Origin: Brevibacillus borstelensis
Lineage (GTDB): Bacteria; Bacillota; Bacilli; Brevibacillales; Brevibacillaceae
Assembly: GCF_003710865.1 (NCBI RefSeq)
Contig: NZ_RHHO01000008.1
Span: 1 to 64,000 of the forward strand
Direction of reading: 5' to 3'
Length of the DNA stretch: 64,000 nt
The position numbers and the translations under genes were made by a program. Below, in pieces: positions 52,501-61,364 of this stretch (positions are counted from its first letter, which is position 1; every line of letters begins with the position of its first letter). Below the pieces are notes generated by a model. It had not been told where the DNA came from. It worked only from the letters and a program-made list of their open reading frames with translations, and made no database searches.

Positions 52501-53049
52501 ATGAATACAGCGTTGGTATTGGTAGACATTCAAAATGATTATTTCAAAGGAGGGAGAAATGAATTATTCCAACCCGATAAAGCGGTAACTCACGCAGAAG
52601 AAGCATTGTCGCTGTTCCGCGAAAAGAATCTGCCTATTGTCCATATTCAGTGCATTCTTCTGGAGAAAGAGGCTGCCTTTTTTCTGCCCGATACCGACGG
52701 GATAAACATTCATGAACGCGTAAAGCCCCAATCTGACGAAAAAGTGATTGTGAAACATACGCCAGACAGCTTTTTTCAAACTGAATTGCAAAAACATCTT
52801 GAGTCGATGAAAGTAACGCGGTTAGTCATTTGTGGCATGATGAGCCACATATGTATTGACTCGACTGTGAGAACCGCGCATCGTTTGGGCTATGAAGTGA
52901 TATTGCTCAGTGAAGCGTGTGCCACCAAGGATTTGGTATGGAACGATACAGTGATTCCTGCAAAAACCGTTCATGATACTTTTATGGCATCATTGCAGGA
53001 TACCTTTGCCCGGGTAATTGACACTAGCAGCCTTTATGACATGGTTTAA
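52501..53049 (+). CDS. Isochorismatase-family cysteine hydrolase
   Basis: A 182-residue hydrolase. Catalytic Asp in LVLVDIQNDYF (about residue 9), Lys in VIVKHTPDSFF, and Cys in VICGMMSHICIDSTVRTA with the cis-peptide Gly-Met before it. Members hydrolyse amides such as nicotinamide or isochorismate-like ethers. GGAAGGGAGCC precedes the ATG. Under likely control of the divergent HxlR regulator. Confidence 0.87.
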   Translation: MNTALVLVDIQNDYFKGGRNELFQPDKAVTHAEEALSLFREKNLPIVHIQCILLEKEAAFFLPDTDGINIHERVKPQSDEKVIVKHTPDSFFQTELQKHLESMKVTRLVICGMMSHICIDSTVRTAHRLGYEVILLSEACATKDLVWNDTVIPAKTVHDTFMASLQDTFARVIDTSSLYDMV

Positions 53050-53175
53050 GTTTTTCCATTATAATCGTTCTGCCGCAAATTTGGCAGTCGGCATTCTGAC
53101 AGCTTTCTTCCTTCTCACTCCGAAAAAAAGAAAATGGCAAAGCACAGCTGACAAAGCCCGCTCGGAACATACACA

Positions 53176-53222
53176 AAGAACGGCCAACTGTAAAAAGCTG
53201 CGAAGCTGGCCGTTCTTTTTTA
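53176..53222. terminator. Bidirectional terminator
   Basis: AAAGAACGGCCA, 18-base loop, TGGCCGTTCTTTTTT, between the hydrolase and the VOC gene. Confidence 0.8.
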
Positions 53223-53262
53223 TGGATTCCCTATGCGCTTTTTTCAATTAACCTGCACAATG

Positions 53263-53694
53263 TTAACTGTGGTGACTTTCCGCGTATACCTGGAAGACCA
53301 CGCCGAACTTGTCCGTGACGATCCCGTAGGCTGGACTGAAATGCGTTTCTTGCAGAGGCATGTTGACTTGACCGCCCTGCTGCAAGGCTTCATACAGTTG
53401 CTTTGCTTCCTCCGGGCTGTTCGTTGTAATGCAGATCGTCACTTGATTTCCAACGTTGTGCGGCTGACCCGGGAACGTATCGGAGAACATCAGCTCGGAT
53501 TCGCCAACTTTGATTGTTGCGTGCGCTACCCGGTCCTTTGCCTCTGCCGGCATCGGGAACTCCGGATTTTCCGGCATTTCACCGAAGGTCTGGCTGAAAA
53601 GCAACTGCGCTCCCAAAGCAGTTTGATAGAATTGAATCGCTTCCTTTGCATTTCCGTCCATCATCAAATAGGGGATCAGTCGTTTTGCCATCAT
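53263..53694 (-). CDS. VOC family protein, PhnB/YjdN type
   Basis: A 143-residue protein: RLIPYLMMDGNAKEAIQFYQTALGAQLLFSQTFGEMP and KVGESELMFSDTFPG, then PEEAKQLYEALQQGGQVNMPLQETHFSPAYGIVTDKFGVVFQVY, the PhnB-like signature (often annotated as a 3-demethylubiquinone methyltransferase-like fold). GAGGAG precedes the ATG at 53694. The function is unknown. Confidence 0.87.
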   Translation of the reverse strand: MMAKRLIPYLMMDGNAKEAIQFYQTALGAQLLFSQTFGEMPENPEFPMPAEAKDRVAHATIKVGESELMFSDTFPGQPHNVGNQVTICITTNSPEEAKQLYEALQQGGQVNMPLQETHFSPAYGIVTDKFGVVFQVYAESHHS

Positions 53695-53915
53695 CAAACA
53701 ACTCCTCGTTATCCGAATTTTCCTTCTTTTATCTACTACTATATCCGAAGCTCCTTCATTTTAAACGCTCTTATCTTCTTACGTAGCAAAAAGATATTTA
53801 CAGTCCGATAGTCGCTCGGCCGTATAGTGCAGGCAACTGGAAGGTTTAGGGAAAAACATCTTTGCTAGTCTATCTGTTCGAACGTTCGACGAAACCCCCC
53901 CGACTTTCCTGCCTT

Positions 53916-53940
53916 AAAAAACAGGGGGACGAGCCCCCTG
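53916..53940 (-). terminator. pepF terminator
   Basis: Minus strand CAGGGGG, CTCGT loop, CCCCCTG and T6. Confidence 0.8.
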
Positions 53941-53959
53941 CGTCCATGCCTGTTAGCCA

Positions 53960-55774
53960 CTATTCAAAGGAACGTTCCAGCTCGTCGATAAGCGATCCGA
54001 TGTAAGCGACAGCTTTACGGATCGGCTCCGGGTTCGACATGTCCACACCGGCATGCCGCAACAGTTCCAGCGGCTTCATCGTTCCGCCTGCACGCAGGAC
54101 GTCCAGCCATCTTTCCACGGCCGGCTGGCCTTCTTCCCGGATCATCTGGGCGACAGTCGTAGACGCTGTCAATCCGGCAGAGTACGTGTACGGATAAAGG
54201 CCCTTGTAGTAATGCGGCTGGCGCATCCAGGTCAAGCGGGCGCCTTCGTCCAAGTCGACAGCATCCCCCCAGAAATCGGAGAGAACCGATCCTTTTATTT
54301 CGGAAAGCGAAGCCGCCGTAAGTGCTCCACCCTTTTCTGCCAGGCGGTAGACGCGACGCTGATACTCCCCTTCGAGGGCGTGGGTAACAAAGTTGTGGTA
54401 GTACGTCGCGAGCAGTTGGAGCACAATCCAGCGGCGCATTTGGCTTTCATTCGTACCTGCCAGCATATGCTGTCCCAAGAGAAGCTCATTCAGTGTAGAC
54501 GGCGCTTCGATAAAATAGAGCGACGGCCGGGTATTCATGATTCTTTGGCTCTTGTTCGCCAAGAAGAAATGACCCGCATGCCCCAGCTCATGCGCCAGCG
54601 TGAACGTATTGCGCATCGTGTTTTGCCAGGTTATGAGGATGTATGGATGGGCTCCGTACGGGCTCGAACAGAAGGCCCCCGTCGATTTGCCGATGTTATC
54701 AGAGCGGTCCACCCATCGCTCCGTCAATCCCCGTTCCATGATCTGAAGGTACTCCGGCCCCATTACCTGCAAAGCATCCAGGATCATTTTGCTCGCTTCC
54801 TCGTAGGAGACCGAGGGATGATAATGCGGGTCCAGCGGCGCTTTCAAGTCGCAGAAGCGCACGGTCTCGAGGCCGAGCACTCTTTTCTTGAGTCGGGCGT
54901 ATCGGCGCATATGTGGAGCAAGCTCGCTGACAATGATATCGAGCTGATTGTTGTACATCTCCAGCGAAACCTTTTGCGGCTCCAGCAGCATTTCCGTGAC
55001 CGATTCGTACCCTCTGAGACGGGAGAGGGCCACTTGTTTTTTCACTTCCGTCGCGTAGACGGCGGCAAATGTATTTTTGTACTGCTGCAGCGTATGGACA
55101 AAGGAGTCGTACGCTTTTTTGCGCAGCTCGGCGTCGGGCGAGAATTCATAACGGGTTTCAAACAAGGCAAACGAAACGGGCAATTCATTCCCTTTCTCGT
55201 CTTCTACCGGGGAAAACTGCATATCCGTCAGTTTGCTCATGCTGAAGATGTGATACGGCGCTTCCAGAACTTCTCCGAGTGCAGCGAGGGCTTCTTCCGT
55301 TTCCGGGGAAAGCCTGTGCCTTTTCTGCTCCAGAAGCTCATGCAGGCTTCGGCGGAAAGGCTCAAGCCCTGCTTCTTGCTGGATGTAGGCTTCCACTGTT
55401 CCATCCGGCAGCCGAAGGATTTCGGAATCGATAAAAGACAAGGCGGCGCTTACCTTTGTCCGAACTGCGGAAAGCTTGGACGAGTTCGCCTGATTGACAG
55501 GGTCTGTTCCATCCGCTGATTGCCGCAGGCTGGCAAAAGTCCAGGCCTTGATCAGCTTCATCGAAATCTGTTCCTGGGCTTGCAAGCATGCGAGCAAGAC
55601 ACTTGCCCCTTCTTTCAGCTTCCCTTTGTACGCTGCCATTTCCGCTGCGGCTTTTTCGATTTCTGCCAGCTCAGCCTCCCAGGCTTCGTCAGACGCGAAT
55701 AAATCCCGGAGATCCCAAGTCAATTCGACAGGCACTTCGGAGCGGGTCGGACGCGTTTCTACCGTTTTTTCCAT
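53960..55774 (-). CDS. pepF: Oligoendopeptidase F (M3B)
   Basis: A 604-residue M3B metallopeptidase. The zinc site is FTLAHELGHAGHF with HExxH, and the third ligand Glu lies about 25 residues on in FIEAPSTLNE. The long helical N-terminal part closes over the active-site channel and limits substrates to short peptides. GGAAGGAG precedes the ATG. Length matches the family. Confidence 0.93.
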   Translation of the reverse strand: MEKTVETRPTRSEVPVELTWDLRDLFASDEAWEAELAEIEKAAAEMAAYKGKLKEGASVLLACLQAQEQISMKLIKAWTFASLRQSADGTDPVNQANSSKLSAVRTKVSAALSFIDSEILRLPDGTVEAYIQQEAGLEPFRRSLHELLEQKRHRLSPETEEALAALGEVLEAPYHIFSMSKLTDMQFSPVEDEKGNELPVSFALFETRYEFSPDAELRKKAYDSFVHTLQQYKNTFAAVYATEVKKQVALSRLRGYESVTEMLLEPQKVSLEMYNNQLDIIVSELAPHMRRYARLKKRVLGLETVRFCDLKAPLDPHYHPSVSYEEASKMILDALQVMGPEYLQIMERGLTERWVDRSDNIGKSTGAFCSSPYGAHPYILITWQNTMRNTFTLAHELGHAGHFFLANKSQRIMNTRPSLYFIEAPSTLNELLLGQHMLAGTNESQMRRWIVLQLLATYYHNFVTHALEGEYQRRVYRLAEKGGALTAASLSEIKGSVLSDFWGDAVDLDEGARLTWMRQPHYYKGLYPYTYSAGLTASTTVAQMIREEGQPAVERWLDVLRAGGTMKPLELLRHAGVDMSNPEPIRKAVAYIGSLIDELERSFE

Positions 55775-55819
55775 GTGAAATGTCTCCTTCCGTCAATTTA
55801 AACTGCCCATGCAAAAGCG

Positions 55820-56227
55820 TTAGATATTTTCCCTGATCCTGTCCAAAACAGCCTCCCAATGTTCTTTCATCGCTTCTCTGACCTTCTCGTCAGCGAGGTG
55901 CTCCTGATGAAAGCTGATTGTCGTCTTGTTTGCCTCCTTCGCTATTAGGCGAACCTGAACAGTAGAAGGCCGCTGCCACCCTTCTTTCTGCCAAGTAAGG
56001 CGGAGCTGCTGGAGCGGTTTGACAATCCGGAATTCACCTGTCCCTTCGTCAGAATAATATTTCTGCCCCGGCTGCAGCATGACACTGATGCCCGCTCCCA
56101 GCCAAGATTCCAGCCCTTCTGCCGAGGTGAGAAGCTCCCACGCTTTCTCCTGCGAGACGGGTAGCGTTCTCCTTACGCCAATTTGGAACCCCACCGATTT
56201 TGTCTTCCCGACGATTTTCTGGTTCAT
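55820..56227 (-). CDS. SRPBCC (AHSA1-like) domain protein
   Basis: A 135-residue protein: RRTLPVSQEKAWELLTSAEGLESWLG at the N-terminus, then beta strands and the long C-terminal helix EKVREAMKEHWEAVLDRIRENI, the helix-grip fold of AHSA1/SRPBCC proteins that bind hydrophobic ligands. GGGAGAAGG precedes the ATG. Ligand unknown. Confidence 0.8.
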   Translation of the reverse strand: MNQKIVGKTKSVGFQIGVRRTLPVSQEKAWELLTSAEGLESWLGAGISVMLQPGQKYYSDEGTGEFRIVKPLQQLRLTWQKEGWQRPSTVQVRLIAKEANKTTISFHQEHLADEKVREAMKEHWEAVLDRIRENI

Positions 56228-56453
56228 TTCGCCTTCTCCCGTCTTTTTTCGAATTTTCCCCCAATCATCTCCTCTTTCATTTCCATACAAGGCGTATCCT
56301 ATCCTGTTTTCTTCCTGCATTTCGCACGATCATTTTCGATTGAACCTATGTTTGGGAGAAAAAGTGGGGTGGCTTACAAAAATGTAAGATTAACGCGGTG
56401 TTTTGTAAGAAAGTTCGATTTCACAAGCAAAGCTCCATCTGTAAATTATTAGG

Positions 56454-56483
56454 TAGGAAAACTGCTGAGCACGCGTTTTCCTA
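56454..56483. promoter_or_regulatory. Inverted repeat upstream of bcrC
   Basis: TAGGAAAAC (56454-56462) and GTTTTCCTA (56475-56483), perfect 9-bp arms around 12 bases, 40 bases before the bcrC start. Operator or RNA hairpin; no T tract follows. I could not find a clean ECF sigma promoter here, although bcrC is ECF-controlled in B. subtilis. Confidence 0.5.
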
Positions 56484-56523
56484 AAAGTTGCGTATTAAGC
56501 ATGAGTTTAGGAGGAATCTAGTC

Positions 56524-57123
56524 ATGTCCTTTGCGGAATTACATATCGAAGTGTTTCGATGGATCAATGATTTGGGGAAGCATTACGCCGCGCTGGATCC
56601 GATCGCCGTCTTTTTTGCGGAATATATGATGTACGTTTTGGCAGCGGGAATGCTCGTGTATTGGTTCACGAGATCGAATCAAAACCGCATGATGGTTATT
56701 CAGGCGGTCGCAGCCTTTGTTTTGGCTGAAATCCTCGGAAAGTTGGCAGGGCAGTTTTACTTCCATAACCAGCCGTTTGCTGTATTGTCGGACGTCCATA
56801 CGCTGATTGAACACGATATCGACAATTCCTTTCCGAGCGACCATACGATCTTGTTTTTCTCCATTTGCATATCCTTCCTGCTCGTTCGCAAAAAGGAAGG
56901 GTGGCTCTGGCTTGCAGTCGCTATCTGCGTGTCCCTCTCCCGGATTATGGTAGGCGTCCACTATCCGATTGACGTCGCAACAGGTGCGCTTTTCGGCTTG
57001 CTGGCCGCTCTGGTCAGCTATTGGGCTGTACCGAAGCTCTCTTTTATCAAGCAATTGCTTTCGTTTTATGAAAAAGTGGAAGGCCGCATTCTGCCCGCAA
57101 AAAAGAAGTCGACGAACTTTTAG
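56524..57123 (+). CDS. bcrC: Undecaprenyl-diphosphatase BcrC (PAP2 type)
   Basis: A 199-residue membrane phosphatase with about six helices. PAP2 motifs: NSFPSDHTILFF (motif 2) and SRIMVGVHYPIDV (motif 3) with catalytic His and Asp; GKLAGQFYFHNQPF is the motif 1 region. It recycles undecaprenyl pyrophosphate to the phosphate carrier and gives bacitracin tolerance. AGGAGG lies 9 bases before the ATG. Confidence 0.9.
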   Translation: MSFAELHIEVFRWINDLGKHYAALDPIAVFFAEYMMYVLAAGMLVYWFTRSNQNRMMVIQAVAAFVLAEILGKLAGQFYFHNQPFAVLSDVHTLIEHDIDNSFPSDHTILFFSICISFLLVRKKEGWLWLAVAICVSLSRIMVGVHYPIDVATGALFGLLAALVSYWAVPKLSFIKQLLSFYEKVEGRILPAKKKSTNF

Positions 57124-57292
57124 AAGCAGATGGGCATTTATGATTGGGCTCCAAAAGCGGGTTGCGTTATTGCAGTGCATCACATAGCATCGCAGCAGCT
57201 ACTGGCTGCGATGCGCCATAGCCCGGGAGTGATTGAGGAAGGAATGCGGATCGGGGAAAAAACGGTTACGGGCCCTAATTGAATCGTATGTG

Positions 57293-57778
57293 TCACTGGT
57301 CGGTTCTAAACGTTTTTTCATGCTGAATCAGCCATTCCTTTCTCCATATTCCCCCCGCATATCCGGTCAGCTTTCTGTCCGAGCCAATCACGCGATGGCA
57401 GGGCACAACGATGCTGATCGTATTTTTGCTATTGGCATGTCCCACTGCCCGGATCGCCTTCTCATTCCCGATGTCGGCTGCAATGTCTTTATACGCAACC
57501 GTTTGGGCATAGGGAATTCTGGTCAAAGCCTCCCACACTGTTTTTTGGAAGCCAGTCCCGTCTAGCGTATAGGGAAACGTAAACTCCCGGCGTTTTCCTT
57601 GAAAATACTCCTCCATCTGCCGATAGCAGTCCTTCAACACCTGAGGGGTATCATCGCTGGCTGCATACCGCGGCTCGCCTCCCTCACGAAACATGATGGA
57701 AAGCACACTGTCATCCGAACTGATCAGCTCCAGCACACCAATCGGCGAATCGTAATCCAGTTTATACAGCTTGCTCAT
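57293..57778 (-). CDS. ogt: Methylated-DNA--protein-cysteine methyltransferase
   Basis: A 161-residue suicide repair enzyme. The acceptor is Cys in ISIVVPCHRVIGSD; the DNA-reading helix holds RAVGHANSKN, and the C-terminal YAGGIWRKEWLIQHE is conserved. It removes methyl from O6-methylguanine. The ATG overlaps the alkA stop by 17 bases and has GGAGGTC in front, so it is the last gene of adaA-alkA-ogt. Confidence 0.93.
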   Translation of the reverse strand: MSKLYKLDYDSPIGVLELISSDDSVLSIMFREGGEPRYAASDDTPQVLKDCYRQMEEYFQGKRREFTFPYTLDGTGFQKTVWEALTRIPYAQTVAYKDIAADIGNEKAIRAVGHANSKNTISIVVPCHRVIGSDRKLTGYAGGIWRKEWLIQHEKTFRTDQ

Positions 57779-58679
57779 ACAGAGACCTCCACAGATAAAA
57801 GGTAGCGTATGCTTGCCACCCTTCCCAATTTGCTCCCAAGTCCATGATTTCATCGACAGTAGGCTTGCGCTGCAACCCGAGCCGGGACTTCAATGCGTTT
57901 TGCAGTCCGACGTCCGCTACGGGAAAGGCTGCCGGATCAGCAAAGCATTTCATCATGACATAGTCCGCCGTCCACAACCCCACTCCGCGAATGCCCAGCA
58001 GCGTTTTCTGCACATGCTGGCGATCATTCATGTGCCGCAAGCTTTCTTTTGTAAATTGCCCCGTCGCCATCGCTTTCGCGACCTCAATGATGTATTCCGC
58101 CTTCCTGGTCGTAAATTGCAGGCTTCGCAGCTCATTGATGTCAATAGCTGCGATCTTGTCAAAGGCAGGATACAACCAAAAGACTGTCCCCTCGTAAACA
58201 AGCTTTTCTCCAAACTGCTCAACAAATCGCTTTTTCAACGTGTAGGCAAACGGCAGATTGATCTGCTGACCGATAATCGCCCACGTGAGCGCTTCAAATA
58301 AATCGGGGATGCGAATGATCCGCAATCCGTAATAGTTTTGGACAAGCTGATGCAATACCTTGTCCTGACGGGCCATTTCATAAAAGCCGCTCAAATTTTG
58401 CTCCAAATCAAACCATTCCCATACGTACGCCGCCACTTTTTCACGCACCTGCTCGGACGGGGTTCCCAAGGGAAAATCAACGCGAATCGTCTGACCCGCA
58501 CACCCGATTTTCAAGAGAACAAGCTCTTGATCGACTTTCACCAGCTTGTACAAATACCCGTCTTTGATCTGATACAGAACCTCCAGCTCTGATCTGCCCA
58601 AGAAAACGAGGCATTCGCCGAAATGGAACTCCCTGGGCGGAAAGAGTTCAATGGAAGATCCATGACAGGTCCAATTCAT
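57762..58679 (-). CDS. alkA: DNA-3-methyladenine glycosylase II
   Basis: A 305-residue HhH-GPD glycosylase. N-terminal AlkA-type beta domain (about 1-90), then LFEALTWAIIGQQINLPFAYTLKKRF and the HhH LLGIRGVGLWTADYVMMK with the catalytic Asp about 18 residues further (VADVGLQ). It excises 3-methyladenine and similar bases. It sits between broken adaA and ogt in the adaptive-response operon. Confidence 0.92.
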   Translation of the reverse strand: MNWTCHGSSIELFPPREFHFGECLVFLGRSELEVLYQIKDGYLYKLVKVDQELVLLKIGCAGQTIRVDFPLGTPSEQVREKVAAYVWEWFDLEQNLSGFYEMARQDKVLHQLVQNYYGLRIIRIPDLFEALTWAIIGQQINLPFAYTLKKRFVEQFGEKLVYEGTVFWLYPAFDKIAAIDINELRSLQFTTRKAEYIIEVAKAMATGQFTKESLRHMNDRQHVQKTLLGIRGVGLWTADYVMMKCFADPAAFPVADVGLQNALKSRLGLQRKPTVDEIMDLGANWEGWQAYATFYLWRSLYEQAV

Positions 58680-59307
58680 AATCGTTCCCCCTCGCGAAGA
58701 CGTTGACTATGCAAAGACATAAAAGTACGTGCTAACTCCCGAGCATGCGATACTCGTTCGGAGAACACTGTTTGACATGGCGAAATGCCTTGTAGAAGTT
58801 GGACGGACTTTGAAAACCGACTTCGTAGCAGACTTCGAGGTTCGTAAGCCTTGTGTTGGCAAGGAGGTGTGCCGCTTTATCTACTCTGATTTTCTCCAAG
58901 TAGCTGCGGGGAGTTTCCGCCGTGACCTGTTTAAACAGTCTTTCCAAATAGTGCGGACTGACGCCGACGTGCCTGGCTATATCCTGCAAAATAAGCTTTT
59001 GCTTATAATGCTCCACGAAAAACGCCTTCACCGCGGTTACCAACTCGATCTGCGGAGAAGCTCGACATCGGGCTGGCATCTTTTGCACGAGCGAAAGCCT
59101 GCCTTTTCTACAGCATCGATGCTTTGGTAGAAGACGACGTTTTCTTTTTTCGGCTTTTTCGACCGACAGGACGGACGGCAATATATTTTCGTCGTTTTGA
59201 CTGCGGTTTGACACTCCCCATGCCTAAAGGCAGGGGATTCTTGGGTAGTCACTCCTAACGGAGTGAAATTCACCAAGCTATCCCTGTGTGTCCCACAGTT
59301 CAGTTAG

Positions 59308-60399
59308 CTATGCCAACAGTCGAAGTCCTTCTTGCTCAATATTGATGGCTGCGTTTTCGTCACGATCATGCTTCGTACCACATTTCGGGCAAGTCCATTC
59401 TCGCAAGTTCAGGTTTTTCACGTCTTTGTTGCGGTATCCGCAATTTGGAGTGGAGCAAAGTTGGCTGGAAGGGTATTGCTTCCCGACGATGGAGATCGTT
59501 CTACCATACCATTCCGCCTTATACTCCAGCATCGTGCGAAACATAGACCATGAAGCATCCGCAATGGATTTTGCCAGCTTGTGGTTTTTGACCATATTTT
59601 CCACTTGCAAGTCTTCCAAACAGATCACTTGGTTTTCGTTAATCAGCTTGGTTGTCAGCTTATGCAGGAAGTCATTGCGGGTATTTGCAATCTTCTCATG
59701 CAAACGAGCTACTTTGATGCGTGCTTTATTACGGTTTTTACCGCCTTTTTGTCTACGTGATTGAATTCGTTGCCACTTCGCCAGTTGTTTTTCATACTTA
59801 CGATAGTACTTGGGATTTGCTACCTTCTCACCAGTAGACAGAATGGCGAAATCCTTGATACCAAGATCAACTCCTACAGTCTGTTCTATTTGCGGATGTG
59901 GTTGAATATCAGTCTCGCACAATACCGACACAAAATATTTTCCCGAAGGATTTCGTCTGATCGTAGCCGATCGGATACGTCCCTCGACTTCTCTTGATTT
60001 TGCAAACTCAACCCATCCAAGTTTAGGGAGTTTGATGCGATTTCCTTCCACTTTGATATTCATTTTGCATGTGTAGGATTGTTTCGGGTTCTTCTTGCTT
60101 TTGAATTTGGGATAGCCTTTTTTCTCTTTGAAAAACTTTTTGTAAGAAGAATCCAAATCTTTCAATGTGGATTGCAGGGCAGTCGAATCCACTTCCTTTA
60201 GCCATTCGATCTCTTTTTTTAGTTGTGTTAGCATGGCAGGGCATTCGTGGTAGTTGAGCGTTTTCTTTTCCTGTTCGTAAACATTTTTCCGTTTTGCAAG
60301 GAAGTGATTGAATACAAAGCGAGTACAGCCGATTGTTTTATTGATGAGCATCACTTGTTCTTTGTTTGGATATAGACGAAATTTGTACGCTCTGTGCAT
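59308..60399 (-). CDS. tnpB: IS605 OrfB/TnpB RNA-guided endonuclease
   Basis: A 363-residue TnpB. RuvC residues are present: Asp in [12 protein letters not shown], Glu in [10 protein letters not shown], Asp in KHDRDENAA; the zinc finger is [10 protein letters not shown]...CPKCG; the N-terminal HTH region is [12 protein letters not shown]. All key residues are intact, so it may be active. The ATG at 60399 follows AGGAGTGATTGA; a TTG two codons earlier is possible. The guide RNA should run from the tnpB 3' end through the right end. Confidence 0.92.
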   Translation of the reverse strand: MHRAYKFRLYPNKEQVMLINKTIGCTRFVFNHFLAKRKNVYEQEKKTLNYHECPAMLTQLKKEIEWLKEVDSTALQSTLKDLDSSYKKFFKEKKGYPKFKSKKNPKQSYTCKMNIKVEGNRIKLPKLGWVEFAKSREVEGRIRSATIRRNPSGKYFVSVLCETDIQPHPQIEQTVGVDLGIKDFAILSTGEKVANPKYYRKYEKQLAKWQRIQSRRQKGGKNRNKARIKVARLHEKIANTRNDFLHKLTTKLINENQVICLEDLQVENMVKNHKLAKSIADASWSMFRTMLEYKAEWYGRTISIVGKQYPSSQLCSTPNCGYRNKDVKNLNLREWTCPKCGTKHDRDENAAINIEQEGLRLLA

Positions 60400-60401
60400 A
60401 T

Positions 60402-60812
60402 TCAATCACTCCTTTCCTTTTGAGACTCAATGTATTTCTTGATCACATCCAGTTGAACAGTTCCAACGGTGGCAACAAAGTAGGAGTTTGTCCATAGCGA
60501 AGGGAGCCTGCTTTTGAGATGTTTAAATTCCATTCGCAACACTCTGGATGTATAGCCCTTCAAATGTTTTACGACTCGGTGAATTCCGAATTTTGGGTCA
60601 CACTTGATGAGTAAATGAACGTGGTCAGGCATGATCTCCATTTCAACAATTTCGGTACGTAGCTCCATCGCCTTTTCAAGAAACAGCTCTTTTAATCGAA
60701 TGTCTACAGGCTCTATCAAAACCTTTTTACGATACTTTGGACAAAAGACAACGTGATATTTACAGTCAAATATGATATTGCGGTTGCTTTCCACTGATCT
60801 ACTCAAAACCAT
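60402..60812 (-). CDS. tnpA: IS200/IS605 Y1 transposase TnpA
   Basis: A 136-residue HUH transposase: [14 protein letters not shown] near the start, HUH motif [10 protein letters not shown] and the nucleophile Tyr in [12 protein letters not shown]. Full length and apparently intact. It acts as a dimer on single-stranded DNA at the hairpin ends. Its stop lies next to the tnpB start. Confidence 0.92.
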   Translation of the reverse strand: MVLSRSVESNRNIIFDCKYHVVFCPKYRKKVLIEPVDIRLKELFLEKAMELRTEIVEMEIMPDHVHLLIKCDPKFGIHRVVKHLKGYTSRVLRMEFKHLKSRLPSLWTNSYFVATVGTVQLDVIKKYIESQKERSD

Positions 60813-61126
60813 CACCTATGATTAATGATACCACATCTCGTTAGATATGTGGTACACATCTAACAACGATGCAAAAAAGAACTATTTGTTTTTTGCTCTT
60901 AGCATCCCCTAACGAGGATATAGAGCAAAGTTCCTTATATCCCCATAGCTAAAGCAAGGGGTTTTACGGCACGAATGATAAAATAACCCGTCATATGAGC
61001 GATCACAGGCCAAAATAATTTCCCACTTCTCGTCAAATGTGAGATTCACATGATTCGTCATCGTTCAGCTCCTGCCTTTTTGGGAAGTTTCATGCGACGT
61101 GGAACCCCGGCCTCAGCTCTTATGCA

Positions 61127-61264
61127 ATGCCTCTCAAGGATGCAGCAGATAGAACAACTTTACCAAGGAAGATCATCACATTCATCCTTTTTCTTGCTCT
61201 TATGATCGAGCTTGCCCTGGGCTTCCTGTTGCAGAAAGAGCTTGCGCTTGAAAAACGACATTAG
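61127..61264 (+). CDS. Possible 45-residue membrane peptide or gene remnant
   Basis: MPLKDAADRTTLPRK, one hydrophobic helix (ITFILFLALMIELALGFLL), then QKELALEKRH. The frame is open upstream without another start and has no RBS. It may be the tail of a lost membrane-protein gene. It ends inside the TetR operator. Confidence 0.25.
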   Translation: MPLKDAADRTTLPRKIITFILFLALMIELALGFLLQKELALEKRH

Positions 61265-61300
61265 TGTCGTTTATAATCACAAAAACGACATGAGTGTATA
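61248..61300 (+). promoter_or_regulatory. TetR promoter with overlapping operators
   Basis: TTGAAA (61248-61253), 18-base spacer, TATAAT (61272-61277). The perfect palindrome AAACGACA-TTAG-TGTCGTTT (61253-61272) fills the spacer; a second partial copy AAACGACA-TGAG-TGTA starts at 61283. The layout implies autorepression by the TetR protein that follows. Confidence 0.7.
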
Positions 61301-61364
61301 CTTTATCTACCCTGCGTTTTCTCCCTTTTTACAAACATGATCCCCTGCGAAAGGAGGAGTGCTT

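Larger units (their letters stand above)
59208..60977 (-). mobile_element. IS200/IS605-type element (tnpA + tnpB)
   Basis: About 1.77 kb. The right end has a subterminal hairpin (CCCCATGCCT...AGGCAGGGG, about 59214-59235) and ends at TCAA on the minus strand. The left end carries imperfect palindromes at about 60822-60850 and 60942-60962 (CCCC...GGGG). No terminal inverted repeats and no target duplication, as expected for the family. On the minus strand it inserted just 3' of TTATTTTAT inside adaA. The exact ends are set by restoring the adaA frame, to within a few bases. Confidence 0.85.
58732..61063 (-). pseudogene. adaA: adaA, methylphosphotriester-DNA alkyltransferase/activator, split by an IS and frameshifted
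   Basis: The N-terminus survives at 60978-61063: ATG behind AGGAGCTGAACG, starting MTNHVNLTFDEKWEIILACD and reaching GLFY. The IS interrupts it. The gene resumes at 59207 with TAVKTTKIYCRPSCRSKKPKKEN and SCKRCQPD, the four-Cys zinc site whose first Cys takes methyl from phosphotriesters. Near 59061-59072 one base is missing, and the AraC-type HTH (HVGVSPHYLERLFKQ, FQSPSNFYKAFR) continues in another frame to 58732. Both lesions destroy the protein; the alkA-ogt genes downstream would lose their activator. Confidence 0.85.

Noticed and set aside
54053-55519. Plus-strand frame of 488 codons
   Set aside because: Complement of pepF; no start signal and no domain.
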